64,000 nt of DNA from an uncultured Erythrobacter sp. (GCF_947502395.1 NZ_CANMZM010000002.1:682001-746000); one strand, 5' to 3'. Positions 7,541 to 16,384 are shown, counted from the stretch's first letter. Notes: a model not told the origin generated them from the sequence alone. Numbers and translations are program-made.

Positions 7541-8104
7541 CTAATTGGGTTCAACCCATCCGATCGAGCCATCGGCGCGGCGGTAAACCATATTATGCCT
7601 TCCAGTTCCAGCGTTTTTGAAAAATAGTGCGGGCGTGTCGCGCAAATCGAGCATCATGACAGCGTCGGCAACACTGCTCTCGGGCACATCGACGCTGGTC
7701 TCGGCTATCACCGGGGGTGCTTCTGCGACCACCTCTTCGACTGCATCTTCGGAAGCGAAAATGGTGTAAGCTGCCTCCTCCTCAGCGCGTACATGTAGAG
7801 CGCGTTCGTGGTGATCTTTGAGTCGGCGTTTGTATCGGCGCAGCTGTTTTTCGATTTTGGTCGCTGCGTCATCGAGAGCCTGATGTGCATCGTGCGCCTG
7901 ACCTTGCGCCTTTAATACAAGACCTTGCATCACATGCATTACGATATCACAGCGGAAAGCCCCAGCAGGGGCTTTGCCAAAGGTCACGTGCGAGGACAGA
8001 GCGCGCTCGAAGTGCTTCTCGACAATTCCACCCAGCCGGTCGGTTGCGTGTTCCTGGAGCGCAGCACCGGTTTCCACCTGATGCCCGGAAATTCGCATAT
8101 CCAT
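7541..8104 (-). CDS. hpf: Ribosome hibernation promoting factor, long form
   Basis: The 187-residue protein has an N-terminal S30AE domain (MRISGHQVETGAALQEHA, then the helix IEKQLRRYKRRLKDHH) and a C-terminal dimerisation domain ending in NMVYRRADGSIGWVEP. This is the long HPF form, which pairs 70S ribosomes into 100S dimers in stationary phase. A variable acidic linker (about 110-135) joins the domains. GGAGG about ten bases upstream supports the start. It lies between dnaQ and ptsN on the same strand. Confidence 0.92.
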   Translation of the reverse strand: MDMRISGHQVETGAALQEHATDRLGGIVEKHFERALSSHVTFGKAPAGAFRCDIVMHVMQGLVLKAQGQAHDAHQALDDAATKIEKQLRRYKRRLKDHHERALHVRAEEEAAYTIFASEDAVEEVVAEAPPVIAETSVDVPESSVADAVMMLDLRDTPALFFKNAGTGRHNMVYRRADGSIGWVEPN

Positions 8105-8166
8105 ACTCGCCCATCCTCCTGTTTATTTTCTTCCGGTGGCCGCACTGGATTGATCGAAGCATGCAA

Positions 8167-8874
8167 TCATCTCGTCCAGATTGCCTCTTTTATTCCAGCG
8201 ACAAATTTTTCGTGACGCGCCAATTCTTCGGCGCTTGCCGAATGTGGTCGAGGCTCTCTTCGAGCCAATTTGGTTTTCGGTGCTGATGCTGATTCGAAAC
8301 GAGCGGAGGGATCGACTTGTGAATCGGTCGATTCGGGCTCCGCTGCAAGCTCAAGGCCAATCTGCCGCCCGCCTTTAAGCTCAACATACACCTGCGCGAG
8401 CAACTCTGCGTCGAGCAAAGCTCCATGCTTCACCCGATGGCTTCGATCCACACCATAACGGGTACATAGAGCATCGAGCGAAAGCTTGGCACCAGGATGC
8501 TTCTTGCGTGCAATCGCGACCGTATCGACCATGCGATCCATCGAAATCGGCTCGCGGCCGACTCGCTGAAGTTCGGCGTTCAAAAAGCCGAAATCGAACC
8601 CGGCATTATGCGCAACCAAAGGCGCATCGCCCAGAAAATCAAGCAGTTCGCTTGCGGTTTCGGAGAACAGCGGTTTGCCAGAGAGAAAGTCTATCGAAAG
8701 GCCATGCACCGCTTCAGCGGCAGTAGGCATATCGCGCTCCGGATTGTAATAGGCGTGGTAAGTCTCACCAGTTTCGACCCGGTCGACCATTTCAACACAG
8801 CCAATTTCGACCATCCGATCCCCGGTTTTGGGGTCCAATCCTGTCGTCTCTGTATCGAAAATTACTTCGCGCAT
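8167..8874 (-). CDS. dnaQ: DNA polymerase III epsilon subunit (proofreading exonuclease)
   Basis: The 235-residue DEDDh exonuclease has FDTETTGLD (Exo I), LVAHNAGFDFGFLN (Exo II) and HGALLDAELLAQVY (Exo III). The C-terminal 50 residues are less conserved and would bind the alpha subunit. I chose the ATG at 8874, which gives a start equivalent to E. coli DnaQ. A TTG at 8910, 4 bases after the coaE stop, would add 12 residues. It is the last gene of the leftward ppsR-maf-aroE-coaE-dnaQ run, the same order found next to the Caulobacter origin. Confidence 0.92.
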   Translation of the reverse strand: MREVIFDTETTGLDPKTGDRMVEIGCVEMVDRVETGETYHAYYNPERDMPTAAEAVHGLSIDFLSGKPLFSETASELLDFLGDAPLVAHNAGFDFGFLNAELQRVGREPISMDRMVDTVAIARKKHPGAKLSLDALCTRYGVDRSHRVKHGALLDAELLAQVYVELKGGRQIGLELAAEPESTDSQVDPSARFESASAPKTKLARREPRPHSASAEELARHEKFVAGIKEAIWTR

Positions 8875-8914
8875 TTGGGTGACTATCGGCGCATGTGCCA
8901 GAATGCGCAAGAGG

Positions 8915-9511
8915 CTAGAGCGGTGCGATTAGCGTCTCGACGAGCGCACGCACCTGTTCCTCGGTTTCTTCAAGGCTCACGCCGGTATCGATAATGTAAT
9001 CTGCGAGTTCGCGCTTTTCTGCATCGGGTGTTTGCAGCCCCAAAACATGTTCAAATTTCTCGGGTGCCATGCCCGGACGAGCGAGCACCCTTTGGCGTTG
9101 AACCTCGGCGGGAGCAGAGACGACTACAACATGGTCGACCTGCGCATGACCGCCGCCTTCAAACAGGAGCGGAATATCGAATAGGATCAGCGGCGCATTA
9201 GCGTGTTTCTCAAGGAACTGCGCGCGTTTGCGGCCAACTGCGGGGTGCACAATCGCCTCAAGCCTCGCGAGTTTCTCTTTGTCGGCAAACACAAGCTTGC
9301 CCAGCGCCTCACGATTCACACCCTTTTCGCCGGTTGAGCCGGGAAAAGCCGCTTCGATAGCGGGAATCAACTCACCTCGAGGTCCCTGCATTGCTCGAAC
9401 CTCTGCATCGGCATCGAAAATCGGGATCCCCGCGCGTTCAAACATGGCGGCAACGGTCGATTTACCCATGCCAATGGAGCCGGTCAGGCCAATGATCTTA
9501 GGGCGACTCAT
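8915..9511 (-). CDS. coaE: Dephospho-CoA kinase
   Basis: The 198-residue P-loop kinase begins IIGLTGSIGMGKSTVAAMF (Walker A), followed by the CoA-binding FDADAEVRAM segment and the lid. It phosphorylates dephospho-CoA, the last step of coenzyme A synthesis. Its ATG overlaps the aroE stop by four bases, so translation is probably coupled. Confidence 0.93.
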   Translation of the reverse strand: MSRPKIIGLTGSIGMGKSTVAAMFERAGIPIFDADAEVRAMQGPRGELIPAIEAAFPGSTGEKGVNREALGKLVFADKEKLARLEAIVHPAVGRKRAQFLEKHANAPLILFDIPLLFEGGGHAQVDHVVVVSAPAEVQRQRVLARPGMAPEKFEHVLGLQTPDAEKRELADYIIDTGVSLEETEEQVRALVETLIAPL

Positions 9512-10362
9512 TGGGTAAGCATCTCCATAAGTTCGACATCATGCTCGCGGGGAGGGGCAACGCCGAAGAACTTCTCAAACGCAAAGGCAGCTTGGCCGAT
9601 CAGCATGGCAAATCCGTTGATGGTCTCATGCCCCGCCGCACGCGCCGCTTGTAGGAAAGGCGTGTCCGCTGGGCTGGTCACAATATCATAAGCAATGGAG
9701 CCAGGCGGTGCATGACTCCAATCGAATTTGAGCGAAGGGTTGCCTGTCATTCCCAATGGCGAGGCATTCACGACCAGATCAAGGCACCCTTCGCGATCAT
9801 CAAAGGCAAAATCAGTTGGCTCAGCGAAATGATCGAGATGAATCACATGGTGTTCGCCATCGGGAGCTAGCCCATCAAGGATTGCTTGTGCCTTATCAGG
9901 GTTTCGACCCGCCAAGACGAGGGTGAAACCTTCTTCCGCCAAAGCCCAAACAATCGCTCTGGCAGCGCCACCGGTCCCAATAATGCGGGCCATACGAAAA
10001 TAATGCTGCTTCTTCAACTCTTCACGAAGCGGTTCGAGAAATCCATCGATATCAGTGTTGGTGCCAAGAAGTGTCCCGTCTTCCTGCGAAAGAACAGTGT
10101 TTACCGCTCCAGCCGCCTCGGCTTTATGATCCACGTCGTACATCTCGTACATGACTGCGCGCTTGTGCGGCATAGTGACATTGCAACCGACCCAGTCAGG
10201 ATTTTCGCGCATTTCGAGGAGATAATCAGACAAATTCTCACGGGTGACATGCCGCGTTTCGTAAACTCCTGGAATGCCCAGCTTATCGAGCCAGAACCCG
10301 TGGATCAGCGGTGATTTAGACTGAGCAATGGGATCACCAATTACATGGGCTGTCGGCGTCAC
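9508..10362 (-). CDS. aroE: Shikimate dehydrogenase
   Basis: The 284-residue protein has the shikimate-binding N-terminus GDPIAQSKSPLIHGFWL and NVTMPHK with its catalytic lysine. The NADP-binding Rossmann motif is IIGTGGAARAIVWAL. It reduces 3-dehydroshikimate in aromatic amino acid synthesis. The start codon is GTG at 10362, overlapping the maf stop by four bases. Confidence 0.93.
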   Translation of the reverse strand: MTPTAHVIGDPIAQSKSPLIHGFWLDKLGIPGVYETRHVTRENLSDYLLEMRENPDWVGCNVTMPHKRAVMYEMYDVDHKAEAAGAVNTVLSQEDGTLLGTNTDIDGFLEPLREELKKQHYFRMARIIGTGGAARAIVWALAEEGFTLVLAGRNPDKAQAILDGLAPDGEHHVIHLDHFAEPTDFAFDDREGCLDLVVNASPLGMTGNPSLKFDWSHAPPGSIAYDIVTSPADTPFLQAARAAGHETINGFAMLIGQAAFAFEKFFGVAPPREHDVELMEMLTQ

Positions 10363-10949
10363 TTGGGAAGCACACCTTGTTCACGCAGTCCCCCCAAGAC
10401 GGGCAAAAGCGGCATACCAAGAACGGTAAACTGATCACCTTTAATGCTCTCAAACAGCTGCACACCCATCGCCTCAATCCTGAAACAGCCCACTGTGAAG
10501 CCAATCTCTGGCCATTCTTGCTCAAGATAATGTTCGATAAACTCAGACGAAAGATCGCGGACTTTCAGCCTCGCACAATCAGTGTGACTCCATTCGCACC
10601 CACCATCGCGAACCAAAGCGGCGGCGCTGTGGAGTTCGATCACCTTGCCTGAGAAGAAGGTGAGATGCTCGACGGCATTTTCGCGCGATGTCGGCTTATC
10701 AAAGCGACTACCTTGCACAACGACGAGAGAATCGCTTCCCAAAACCAGTGCCCCGGGGTGGGCCGTGGCCACTTCAGCGGCCTTTGCCACGCTCAGCGCC
10801 TCGGCGATATCGGCTGGTTCAGTGCCTTCGAGGCTCTTCTCGATAGATCGCTCGTCTACATCAGCAGGAACCGCCTTATAGCTAACACCGGCCGCATCGA
10901 GCATCGCCCGGCGCGAGGCCGATTTTGAAGCGAGTATCAGATTGGTCAT
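10359..10949 (-). CDS. Maf family nucleotide pyrophosphatase
   Basis: The 196-residue protein opens with LILASKSASRRAMLDAAG, the Maf signature with SxSxR, and has VLGSDSLVV in the middle. Maf proteins hydrolyse non-canonical or modified nucleoside triphosphates. The substrate class (dTTP/UTP versus 7-methyl-GTP) is not certain from reading alone. It overlaps ppsR and aroE by four bases on each side. Confidence 0.9.
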   Translation of the reverse strand: MTNLILASKSASRRAMLDAAGVSYKAVPADVDERSIEKSLEGTEPADIAEALSVAKAAEVATAHPGALVLGSDSLVVVQGSRFDKPTSRENAVEHLTFFSGKVIELHSAAALVRDGGCEWSHTDCARLKVRDLSSEFIEHYLEQEWPEIGFTVGCFRIEAMGVQLFESIKGDQFTVLGMPLLPVLGGLREQGVLPK

Positions 10950-11791
10950 ATGGGTTTGCTCACACCATCAACTTGCCGCTCTTTACGATGGCGCTCTTGC
11001 ACCAGCCGAATAATCGCCGCGGCGCTTTCCTCAATCGAACGGCGAGTGACATCAATCACCGGCCAGCCGTTGTCAGCAAACATCCGGCGGGCAAATTGCA
11101 GTTCGTCCTTCACCGTGTCATTGTCGACGTAGGAGGTCGCCGTGCCTTCGTTCAACGACAAAAGGCGATTACGACGGATCTGCACCAGCCGTTCGGGCGC
11201 AGTGGTAAGCCCGACAACCAAAGGGTGGCGAAGTCCAAAGAGAGCCTTTGGTGGCGGACTTTCGGGCACAAGCGGGATATTTGCGACCTTATATCCGCGG
11301 TTAGCAAGGTAGATGCTGGTCGGTGTTTTGGAGCTGCGCGATACGCCTGCAAGCACGATATCGGCTTGCTCCCAGTTTTCGTGTCCGATGCCGTCATCGT
11401 GTGCAATAGTGTATTGTATCGCATCGACGCGTTTGAAATAGTCGTCATCCATCGAGTGCTGTCGACCAGGCCGACCGTGCGCTTCCTGACCAAATTGCGA
11501 TTCAAGCGCTGCCGTGACTTGATCGAGTACAGGCACAGCTGGCAGACCCAGATGCCTGCAATGCTCCTCCAACCTCTTGCGCGTCTCCGGATTGACGAGC
11601 GTAAAAAGCACGAGACCTGGGTTCTCAGCCAAATCAGGAACGATGCGATCCAGATGCTGGCGCGAGCGCACCATCGGCCAGAAATGTCTGCTGACATCAG
11701 GATCATCAAACTGAGCGATGGCAGCCTTGGCTATCATCTCGAGCGTTTCACCGGTGGAATCCGAGACAAGGTGCAGATTCAAACGGCTCAT
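10946..11791 (-). CDS. ppsR: Pyruvate, phosphate dikinase / PEP synthase regulatory protein (DUF299)
   Basis: The 281-residue protein has the DUF299 start LNLHLVSDSTGETLEMIAKA and the P-loop GVSRSSKTPTSIYLA. The family is a bifunctional kinase/pyrophosphorylase that switches PPDK or PEP synthase off and on. The ATG at 11791 gives the normal family N-terminus; longer reading frames (start 11833 or further upstream) would invade the intergenic region and lack conservation. In Caulobacter the gene facing hemE across the origin, RP001, belongs to this family. Confidence 0.88.
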   Translation of the reverse strand: MSRLNLHLVSDSTGETLEMIAKAAIAQFDDPDVSRHFWPMVRSRQHLDRIVPDLAENPGLVLFTLVNPETRKRLEEHCRHLGLPAVPVLDQVTAALESQFGQEAHGRPGRQHSMDDDYFKRVDAIQYTIAHDDGIGHENWEQADIVLAGVSRSSKTPTSIYLANRGYKVANIPLVPESPPPKALFGLRHPLVVGLTTAPERLVQIRRNRLLSLNEGTATSYVDNDTVKDELQFARRMFADNGWPVIDVTRRSIEESAAAIIRLVQERHRKERQVDGVSKPI

Positions 11792-12123
11792 GAGATGATT
11801 CGCTGGAGGCTCATTTGGCTTGTGGACAGACATGCGCATAAACCACGGGAGAGAAGCGTCGACAAGCATGGGACAAAGATTCCTGCCCATTAACTGGCAA
11901 TTCCTCTTTCTATTTATAGACATCGCAGAGCCAATCTCGACAGGCTGGGAAGATTGGGGATAGTTCTCGCTTGACCCAGCGGGCTTGCGGAGTCGCACCA
12001 ATGCAAAACTCATCAGGCCTCAACCAACGGACCGGGGAAACACCGGTAATTCCCGCTTTCCACAGGGCCAACAGACTCCATCAATCCTTTTAAATTTATA
12101 ATTTATTTGTTTAGAGAAGAGCC
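11792..12123. other. Candidate chromosomal replication origin (ppsR-hemE intergenic region)
   Basis: This 332-base gap separates two divergent genes whose Caulobacter counterparts flank its origin (hemE and RP001). It holds a 26-base stretch at 12088-12113 containing one G and no C, extremely AT-rich for this genome and suited to duplex unwinding. Three sequences lie two mismatches from the DnaA box: TGTGGACAG (11821-11829), TGGGGATAG (11955-11963) and CTTTCCACA (12056-12064). parS sites and parAB lie 5-10 kb away. No perfect DnaA box is present, so the call rests mainly on synteny and composition. Confidence 0.6.
12097..12102 (+). promoter_or_regulatory. hemE -10 element
   Basis: A perfect TATAAT lies 21 bases before the hemE start, inside the AT-rich block. 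No good -35 is visible 16-18 bases upstream (GACTCC region), so the promoter may need an activator or be part of origin transcription. Confidence 0.45.
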
Positions 12124-13140
12124 ATGCCTGGTCCATTGCTCGAAACCCTGAAGGGTCACCGCCAAGAAACCGCTCCTATTTGGCTTATGCGCCAAGCGGG
12201 TCGATATCTTCCAGAATATCGCGAGCTTCGTGCTGAGAAAGGCGGCTTTCTAGAGCTTGTCTATGATAGCGAGGCGGCGGCTGAAATTACGGTGCAGCCG
12301 ATAAAACGGTTCGGCTTTGACGGAGCCATTCTCTTTTCGGATATTCTGATAGTCCCTCATGCCATGGGGCAGGGGTTGGAATTTCTTGCAGGCGAAGGTC
12401 CGAAGCTCAGCCCAACTCTGCTCGAGACAGAGCTTCATAGCTTTACGCCAACCTTTGAAAGGTTCGATCCGGTTTACGAAACCGTGCGCCGGACCAGAGC
12501 TCAGATTTCTGATCAGGTAACGATGCTGGGCTTTGTGGGCTCACCTTGGACAGTCGCGACTTACATGATTGCCGGGGAAGGCTCCAAGGATCAGGGAAAA
12601 GCACGGCTGTTGGCGTATCAAGACCCTCAACGGATGCAGGCGATCTGCGATGCGATTATCGAAGTGTCGGTTGAGTATCTGCGCGGGCAGATCGATGCAG
12701 GTGCTGAGGCGGTGCAGCTGTTTGACAGCTGGGCAGGCAGCCTTGCTCCGGATCAGTTTGAACGCTGGGTGATTGCTCCCAATGCCAAGATTACAGCAGC
12801 GATCAAGCAAAGCCACCCCGACACGCCCGTAATCGGCTTTCCAAAGGGGGCTGGTGAAAAGCTACCATCCTATGCACGCGAGACGGGTGTGGACGCAGTG
12901 GGGCTTGATGAATCGCTTGATCCCGCTTGGGCAAACGCGGCTTTGCCTGAGGGAATGCCGGTTCAAGGCAATCTCGATCCGCTCCTCGTTGAAGCTGGCG
13001 GTGATGCGCTGCCAAAACGAATACAGACCGTGCTCGAGGCATTCGAAGATCGTCCTCATGTCTTCAATCTTGGCCACGGCATCGGCCAGTTCACCCCAAT
13101 TGAGCATGTTGAAACGCTCTTGAAAGCTCTGAGAGGCTGA
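12124..13140 (+). CDS. hemE: Uroporphyrinogen decarboxylase
   Basis: The 338-residue TIM-barrel enzyme starts with the signature PIWLMRQAGRYLPEYRELR and contains LGFVGSPWTVATYMI and QLFDSWAGSL. It converts uroporphyrinogen III to coproporphyrinogen III in haem and bacteriochlorophyll synthesis. The length is standard. It is followed by hemJ after 5 bases and faces the candidate origin. Confidence 0.95.
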   Translation: MPGPLLETLKGHRQETAPIWLMRQAGRYLPEYRELRAEKGGFLELVYDSEAAAEITVQPIKRFGFDGAILFSDILIVPHAMGQGLEFLAGEGPKLSPTLLETELHSFTPTFERFDPVYETVRRTRAQISDQVTMLGFVGSPWTVATYMIAGEGSKDQGKARLLAYQDPQRMQAICDAIIEVSVEYLRGQIDAGAEAVQLFDSWAGSLAPDQFERWVIAPNAKITAAIKQSHPDTPVIGFPKGAGEKLPSYARETGVDAVGLDESLDPAWANAALPEGMPVQGNLDPLLVEAGGDALPKRIQTVLEAFEDRPHVFNLGHGIGQFTPIEHVETLLKALRG

Positions 13141-13145
13141 CCGGG

Positions 13146-13598
13146 ATGCGAGACGTGCTAATGACAATCTATCCTTGGCTCACCGCCGGCCATGTGATCT
13201 TCATGGTGTTCTGGCTCGCCGGCCTTTTCATGCTTCCGCGCCAATGCATTTACATTCTCGATGCAGCGCCCGGGTCCGAGGAAGAGGCCAAGTGGTCGCA
13301 CCGGATGGGCCTTTTGCGAAAAATCATCCTGTCACCGAGCATGATCGTGGTTTGGGTATTGGGTCTGACGCAGGCAGTTGCGATGGACATGTTCTCGCAA
13401 GGATGGCTCCACATCAAAATCACACTTGTGGTCATTCTGACAGCCTATCACGGTTGGTTAGTCGGACAGACGAAGAGGATGGCTCGTGGGGAACGTCCCT
13501 TGGATGAGAAGACACTGCGTTTGGTGGGGGAAATTCCCGGAATTCTGCTCATTCTCATCATCGTCACCCTTTATGTGGGTCGCCTCTATCTGGTCTGA
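13146..13598 (+). CDS. hemJ: Protoporphyrinogen IX oxidase HemJ
   Basis: The 150-residue integral membrane protein has four to five hydrophobic helices. AGHVIFMVFWLAGLFMLPRQ holds the conserved histidine and arginine of the HemJ/UPF0093 family, and WLHIKITLV holds the conserved lysine. HemJ oxidises protoporphyrinogen IX at the inner membrane and uses haem b itself. Being five bases after hemE strengthens the call. An in-frame ATG at 13161 is an alternative start. Confidence 0.9.
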   Translation: MRDVLMTIYPWLTAGHVIFMVFWLAGLFMLPRQCIYILDAAPGSEEEAKWSHRMGLLRKIILSPSMIVVWVLGLTQAVAMDMFSQGWLHIKITLVVILTAYHGWLVGQTKRMARGERPLDEKTLRLVGEIPGILLILIIVTLYVGRLYLV

Positions 13599-13645
13599 GC
13601 AGGTAACTGTTTTTCCGTGAGGTTCAGGGATTGATCATTCATGGA

Positions 13646-13674
13646 TTGACCAAGGCATGTTCGGACCCTATTTT
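13646..13674 (+). promoter_or_regulatory. Candidate rho promoter
   Basis: TTGACC (13646-13651) and TATTTT (13669-13674) are spaced by 17 bases. Transcription from here would give a leader of roughly 175 bases before rho. Long rho leaders allow autogenous attenuation in other bacteria, so the spacing is plausible. Confidence 0.5.
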
Positions 13675-13857
13675 GCGCGCCAACCAACCGGAAGGTCACC
13701 TGCAATCGGCAGGAGGCCAATCTGCTTTCTCCAAGCCCTGCCTTTGCCCGCTGTAATGCGGCGAGGCGCCTCTTTCACAAAGAGGTACTGATGTCCGGTT
13801 CTCCCCTGGCGCGAAAGCAGTGCCTTCGCGTCCTTTGAACTTGGAATTTGATTAGTC

Positions 13858-15123
13858 ATGCATCTCAAAGACTTAAAAGAACGCACCCCCGCTGATCTCG
13901 TCGCCATGGCGGAAGAGCTTGGCGTTGAAGGCGCGTCAACTATGCGCCGTCAGGACCTTATGTTCTCGATCCTGCGCGAGCTTGCTGAGGATGAGGAATA
14001 TGAAGAGAAGATCATGGGCATCGGCACTATTGAAGTGTTGCAAGATGGCTTTGGTTTTCTGCGCTCACCAGAGGCGAATTACCTTGCTGGGCCCGACGAT
14101 ATCTATGTTTCACCCAACCAGATCCGCAAATGGGGCCTTCGTACAGGTGACACGGTTGAAGGTGAAATCCGCGCGCCGAAAGACGGTGAACGCTATTTTG
14201 CGCTAACCGGCCTGAGCACGGTAAACTTTGAGGAGCCTGACGCGGTTCGCATGCGGACCAACTTTGATAACCTCACTGCGCTCTATCCAACCGAGAAATT
14301 GAGTCTCGATACGCTTGATCCGACGGTTAAAGACAAGTCAGCTCGCGTCATCGACATCATTTCTCCGCAAGGGAAGGGCCAGCGTGCCCTAATTGTGGCT
14401 CCACCGCGCACGGGTAAGACGGTTCTTCTACAGAACATCGCAAAGGCGATCACGGACAACCACCCAGAGGTGTTTCTGCTTGTTCTTTTGGTCGATGAAC
14501 GCCCGGAAGAAGTCACCGATATGCAGCGCAGCGTGAAAGGTGAGGTGATCTCTTCAACCTTTGACGAGCCTGCAACGCGTCACGTTCAAGTCGCTGAAAT
14601 GGTTATTGAAAAGGCCAAACGCCTGGTTGAGCACAAGAATGACGTGGTCATTCTACTCGATTCTATCACCCGCCTTGGTCGCGCCTATAACACGGTTGTG
14701 CCATCCTCGGGTAAGGTGCTTACAGGCGGTGTGGATGCCAATGCGCTCCAACGGCCGAAGCGCTTCTTTGGTGCGGCACGTAACATTGAGGAGGGCGGTT
14801 CGCTTTCGATTATCGCCACCGCTCTGATCGATACGGGAAGCCGTATGGATGAAGTTATCTTTGAAGAGTTCAAAGGCACGGGTAATTCTGAAATCGTTCT
14901 TGATCGCAAGGTCTCTGACAAACGTATCTTCCCCGCGCTCGATGTGGGCAAGTCGGGCACCCGTAAGGAAGAGCTGCTGGTCGAGAAGGACAAGCTGTCC
15001 AAGATGTGGGTGCTGCGCCGTATCCTTATGCAGATGGGCACCGTAGATGCGATGGAGTTCCTCCTTGATAAGATGAAGGATTCCAAGACAAATGAAGATT
15101 TCTTCGATACGATGAATCAATAA
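13858..15123 (+). CDS. rho: Transcription termination factor Rho
   Basis: The 421-residue protein has the Rho_N helix bundle ([20 protein letters not shown]), a cold-shock-like RNA-binding domain ([20 protein letters not shown]) and the ATPase core with Walker [12 protein letters not shown]. The Q and R loops and the [11 protein letters not shown] region are present. It is a hexameric RNA-DNA helicase that ends transcription. Length is normal, without a large insertion. The BLUF gene follows 30 bases downstream and may be co-transcribed. Confidence 0.95.
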   Translation: MHLKDLKERTPADLVAMAEELGVEGASTMRRQDLMFSILRELAEDEEYEEKIMGIGTIEVLQDGFGFLRSPEANYLAGPDDIYVSPNQIRKWGLRTGDTVEGEIRAPKDGERYFALTGLSTVNFEEPDAVRMRTNFDNLTALYPTEKLSLDTLDPTVKDKSARVIDIISPQGKGQRALIVAPPRTGKTVLLQNIAKAITDNHPEVFLLVLLVDERPEEVTDMQRSVKGEVISSTFDEPATRHVQVAEMVIEKAKRLVEHKNDVVILLDSITRLGRAYNTVVPSSGKVLTGGVDANALQRPKRFFGAARNIEEGGSLSIIATALIDTGSRMDEVIFEEFKGTGNSEIVLDRKVSDKRIFPALDVGKSGTRKEELLVEKDKLSKMWVLRRILMQMGTVDAMEFLLDKMKDSKTNEDFFDTMNQ

Positions 15124-15153
15124 AAGCCATACGGCTCGGGGAGGGGTCAAAGC

Positions 15154-15546
15154 TTGATAAGTCAGTACGTCTATATCAGCACCGCGCAGGGCCTTTCCCG
15201 CGAGGAGGTTGAAGCTATCCTTGCCGTTTGCGCGCGAAACAACGTTGCGCAGAAAGTAACAGGGCTTTTGCTCTATAACGGCCGGAATTTCCTCCAGCTC
15301 TTGGAAGGCGCTAAAGATACGCTTGATCGCCTTATGCAGAATATAGAAGCAGATCCCCGCCATGCCGGCGTTGCGATCCTGCACAAGGGCGAGGTTGACG
15401 ACCGTGTTTGTCCTGATTGGGCCATGAAGCGCATTGCGATCACCGAAGCGATTGAACAGCGCCAACAAAGGCTTGAAGAGGAATTGCCTAGCCTGATCAA
15501 TCCGGCGATCCGCAAGATCGTGCTGAATTTTGCGATGCTCAATTGA
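15154..15546 (+). CDS. BLUF-domain blue-light sensor
   Basis: The 130-residue protein is almost entirely a BLUF domain. The FAD-contacting residues can be placed as Tyr7 (QYVYIS), Asn30 (ARNN) and Gln48 (FLQLLEG), with W89 and M91 in PDWAM. Spacing matches AppA, BlrB and Slr1694 apart from one residue. The C-terminal 30 residues form a helical cap with no output domain, so signalling must be by protein contact. The start is TTG at 15154, backed by GGGGAGGGG at good distance. The gene begins 30 bases after rho. Confidence 0.88.
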   Translation: MISQYVYISTAQGLSREEVEAILAVCARNNVAQKVTGLLLYNGRNFLQLLEGAKDTLDRLMQNIEADPRHAGVAILHKGEVDDRVCPDWAMKRIAITEAIEQRQQRLEEELPSLINPAIRKIVLNFAMLN

Positions 15547-15568
15547 ACTTGGGCTCCTACTCTCGAGC

Positions 15569-15982
15569 TCACTCTTTCTTAAGCTGAGCTCCCATCATCT
15601 CCCAGACCTTGTTTACAGCTTTCAATGGTCGAACCATCACTTTGAAATCAATGATCTTTCCATCACTATCGAACGTGATCATGTCGACTCCATTGACTTG
15701 AATTCCTTCCATCTCGGTCTGGAATTCAAGTACGGCGGTCTGATCGCTCACAACCTCACGCAAATACTCAAAGCTGTCGTTTCCAAGCGTCTTGCCCGCG
15801 GCTGAAAGATAGGCGGTGGTGATTGCGCGTCCAATTTGAGGGGTGTGGACGACGGGGGAGTGAAACACCACGTCTTCATGCAAAATTTCGGAGAGCGCTT
15901 CCACTGAGCTCCCGCTTGAAATCACCGCGTGCCAGTGTTCAAGGCCCAAATGCGCTGAGGAAGGTTGAGTCATACTGAACAT
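15569..15982 (-). CDS. SnoaL-like / NTF2-fold protein
   Basis: The 137-residue protein resembles the nuclear transport factor 2 superfamily: an initial helix, then LHEDVVFHSPVVHTPQIGR, and beta strands AVLEFQTEMEGIQVNGVDMITFDSDGKIIDFKVMVRP. The fold binds small hydrophobic ligands or acts as an isomerase or hydrolase, and no substrate can be assigned. ATGs at 15982 and 15973 are both possible. It converges on the BLUF gene with a 22-base gap. Confidence 0.75.
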   Translation of the reverse strand: MFSMTQPSSAHLGLEHWHAVISSGSSVEALSEILHEDVVFHSPVVHTPQIGRAITTAYLSAAGKTLGNDSFEYLREVVSDQTAVLEFQTEMEGIQVNGVDMITFDSDGKIIDFKVMVRPLKAVNKVWEMMGAQLKKE

Positions 15983-16087
15983 TCATCCGATCGTTGTCTG
16001 AAGAATCAAGCCTAGCCATTGCCTGGAGTTTGATGCAAACCAAAATTCAGGCGGTTAACGAAGCGCTTTGAAAAGAGGGAGATGGCG

Positions 16088-16354
16088 ATGAAGATTAATG
16101 TGGAAGTCGATTGCACACCCCAGGAAGCGCGCGAGTTTCTCGGTCTCCCAGACGTTAGCGAAGCGAACAACCTCTACGTCGACAACATCACCAAGGCGAT
16201 GCAAGGGGTCCAGAATCCTGCGCAACTACAAGAATACGCTCAAGCACTCGCTCCGATGGGACAGATGGGACTGAAGATGTTCCAGAGCTTTGTCGAAGGC
16301 GGAATGCGCGCCGCGGGGGGGTCATCACGCTCAAAATCCAAGTCTGACGATTGA
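16088..16354 (+). CDS. DUF6489 family small protein
   Basis: The 88-residue protein begins MKINVEVDCTPQEAREFLGLPD, a pattern I associate with DUF6489 proteins of Sphingomonadales. An amphipathic helical middle and a Ser/Lys-rich tail (SSRSKSKSDD) follow. Function is unknown. Its helical, polyhydroxyalkanoate-granule-like layout is only suggestive. The second ATG (16088) is chosen over 16082 because AGGGAG lies at proper distance from it. mnmE follows after 30 bases. Confidence 0.7.
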   Translation: MKINVEVDCTPQEAREFLGLPDVSEANNLYVDNITKAMQGVQNPAQLQEYAQALAPMGQMGLKMFQSFVEGGMRAAGGSSRSKSKSDD

Positions 16355-16384
16355 TTTCTCGGCCCGGATAAGAGCGAATTGAGC

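Noticed and set aside
7984..7993. CACGTG within hpf as a fourth parS
   Set aside because: Only the six central bases agree; flanks do not match.
11745..11760. parS-like GTTTCACCGGTGGAAT inside ppsR
   Set aside because: The core is ACCGGT rather than ACGTG, with several mismatches to the ParB consensus.
10925..11893. 322-codon open frame antisense to ppsR
   Set aside because: Shadow of a conserved gene; the translation shows no recognisable family and is rich in His/Arg as expected for antisense frames.
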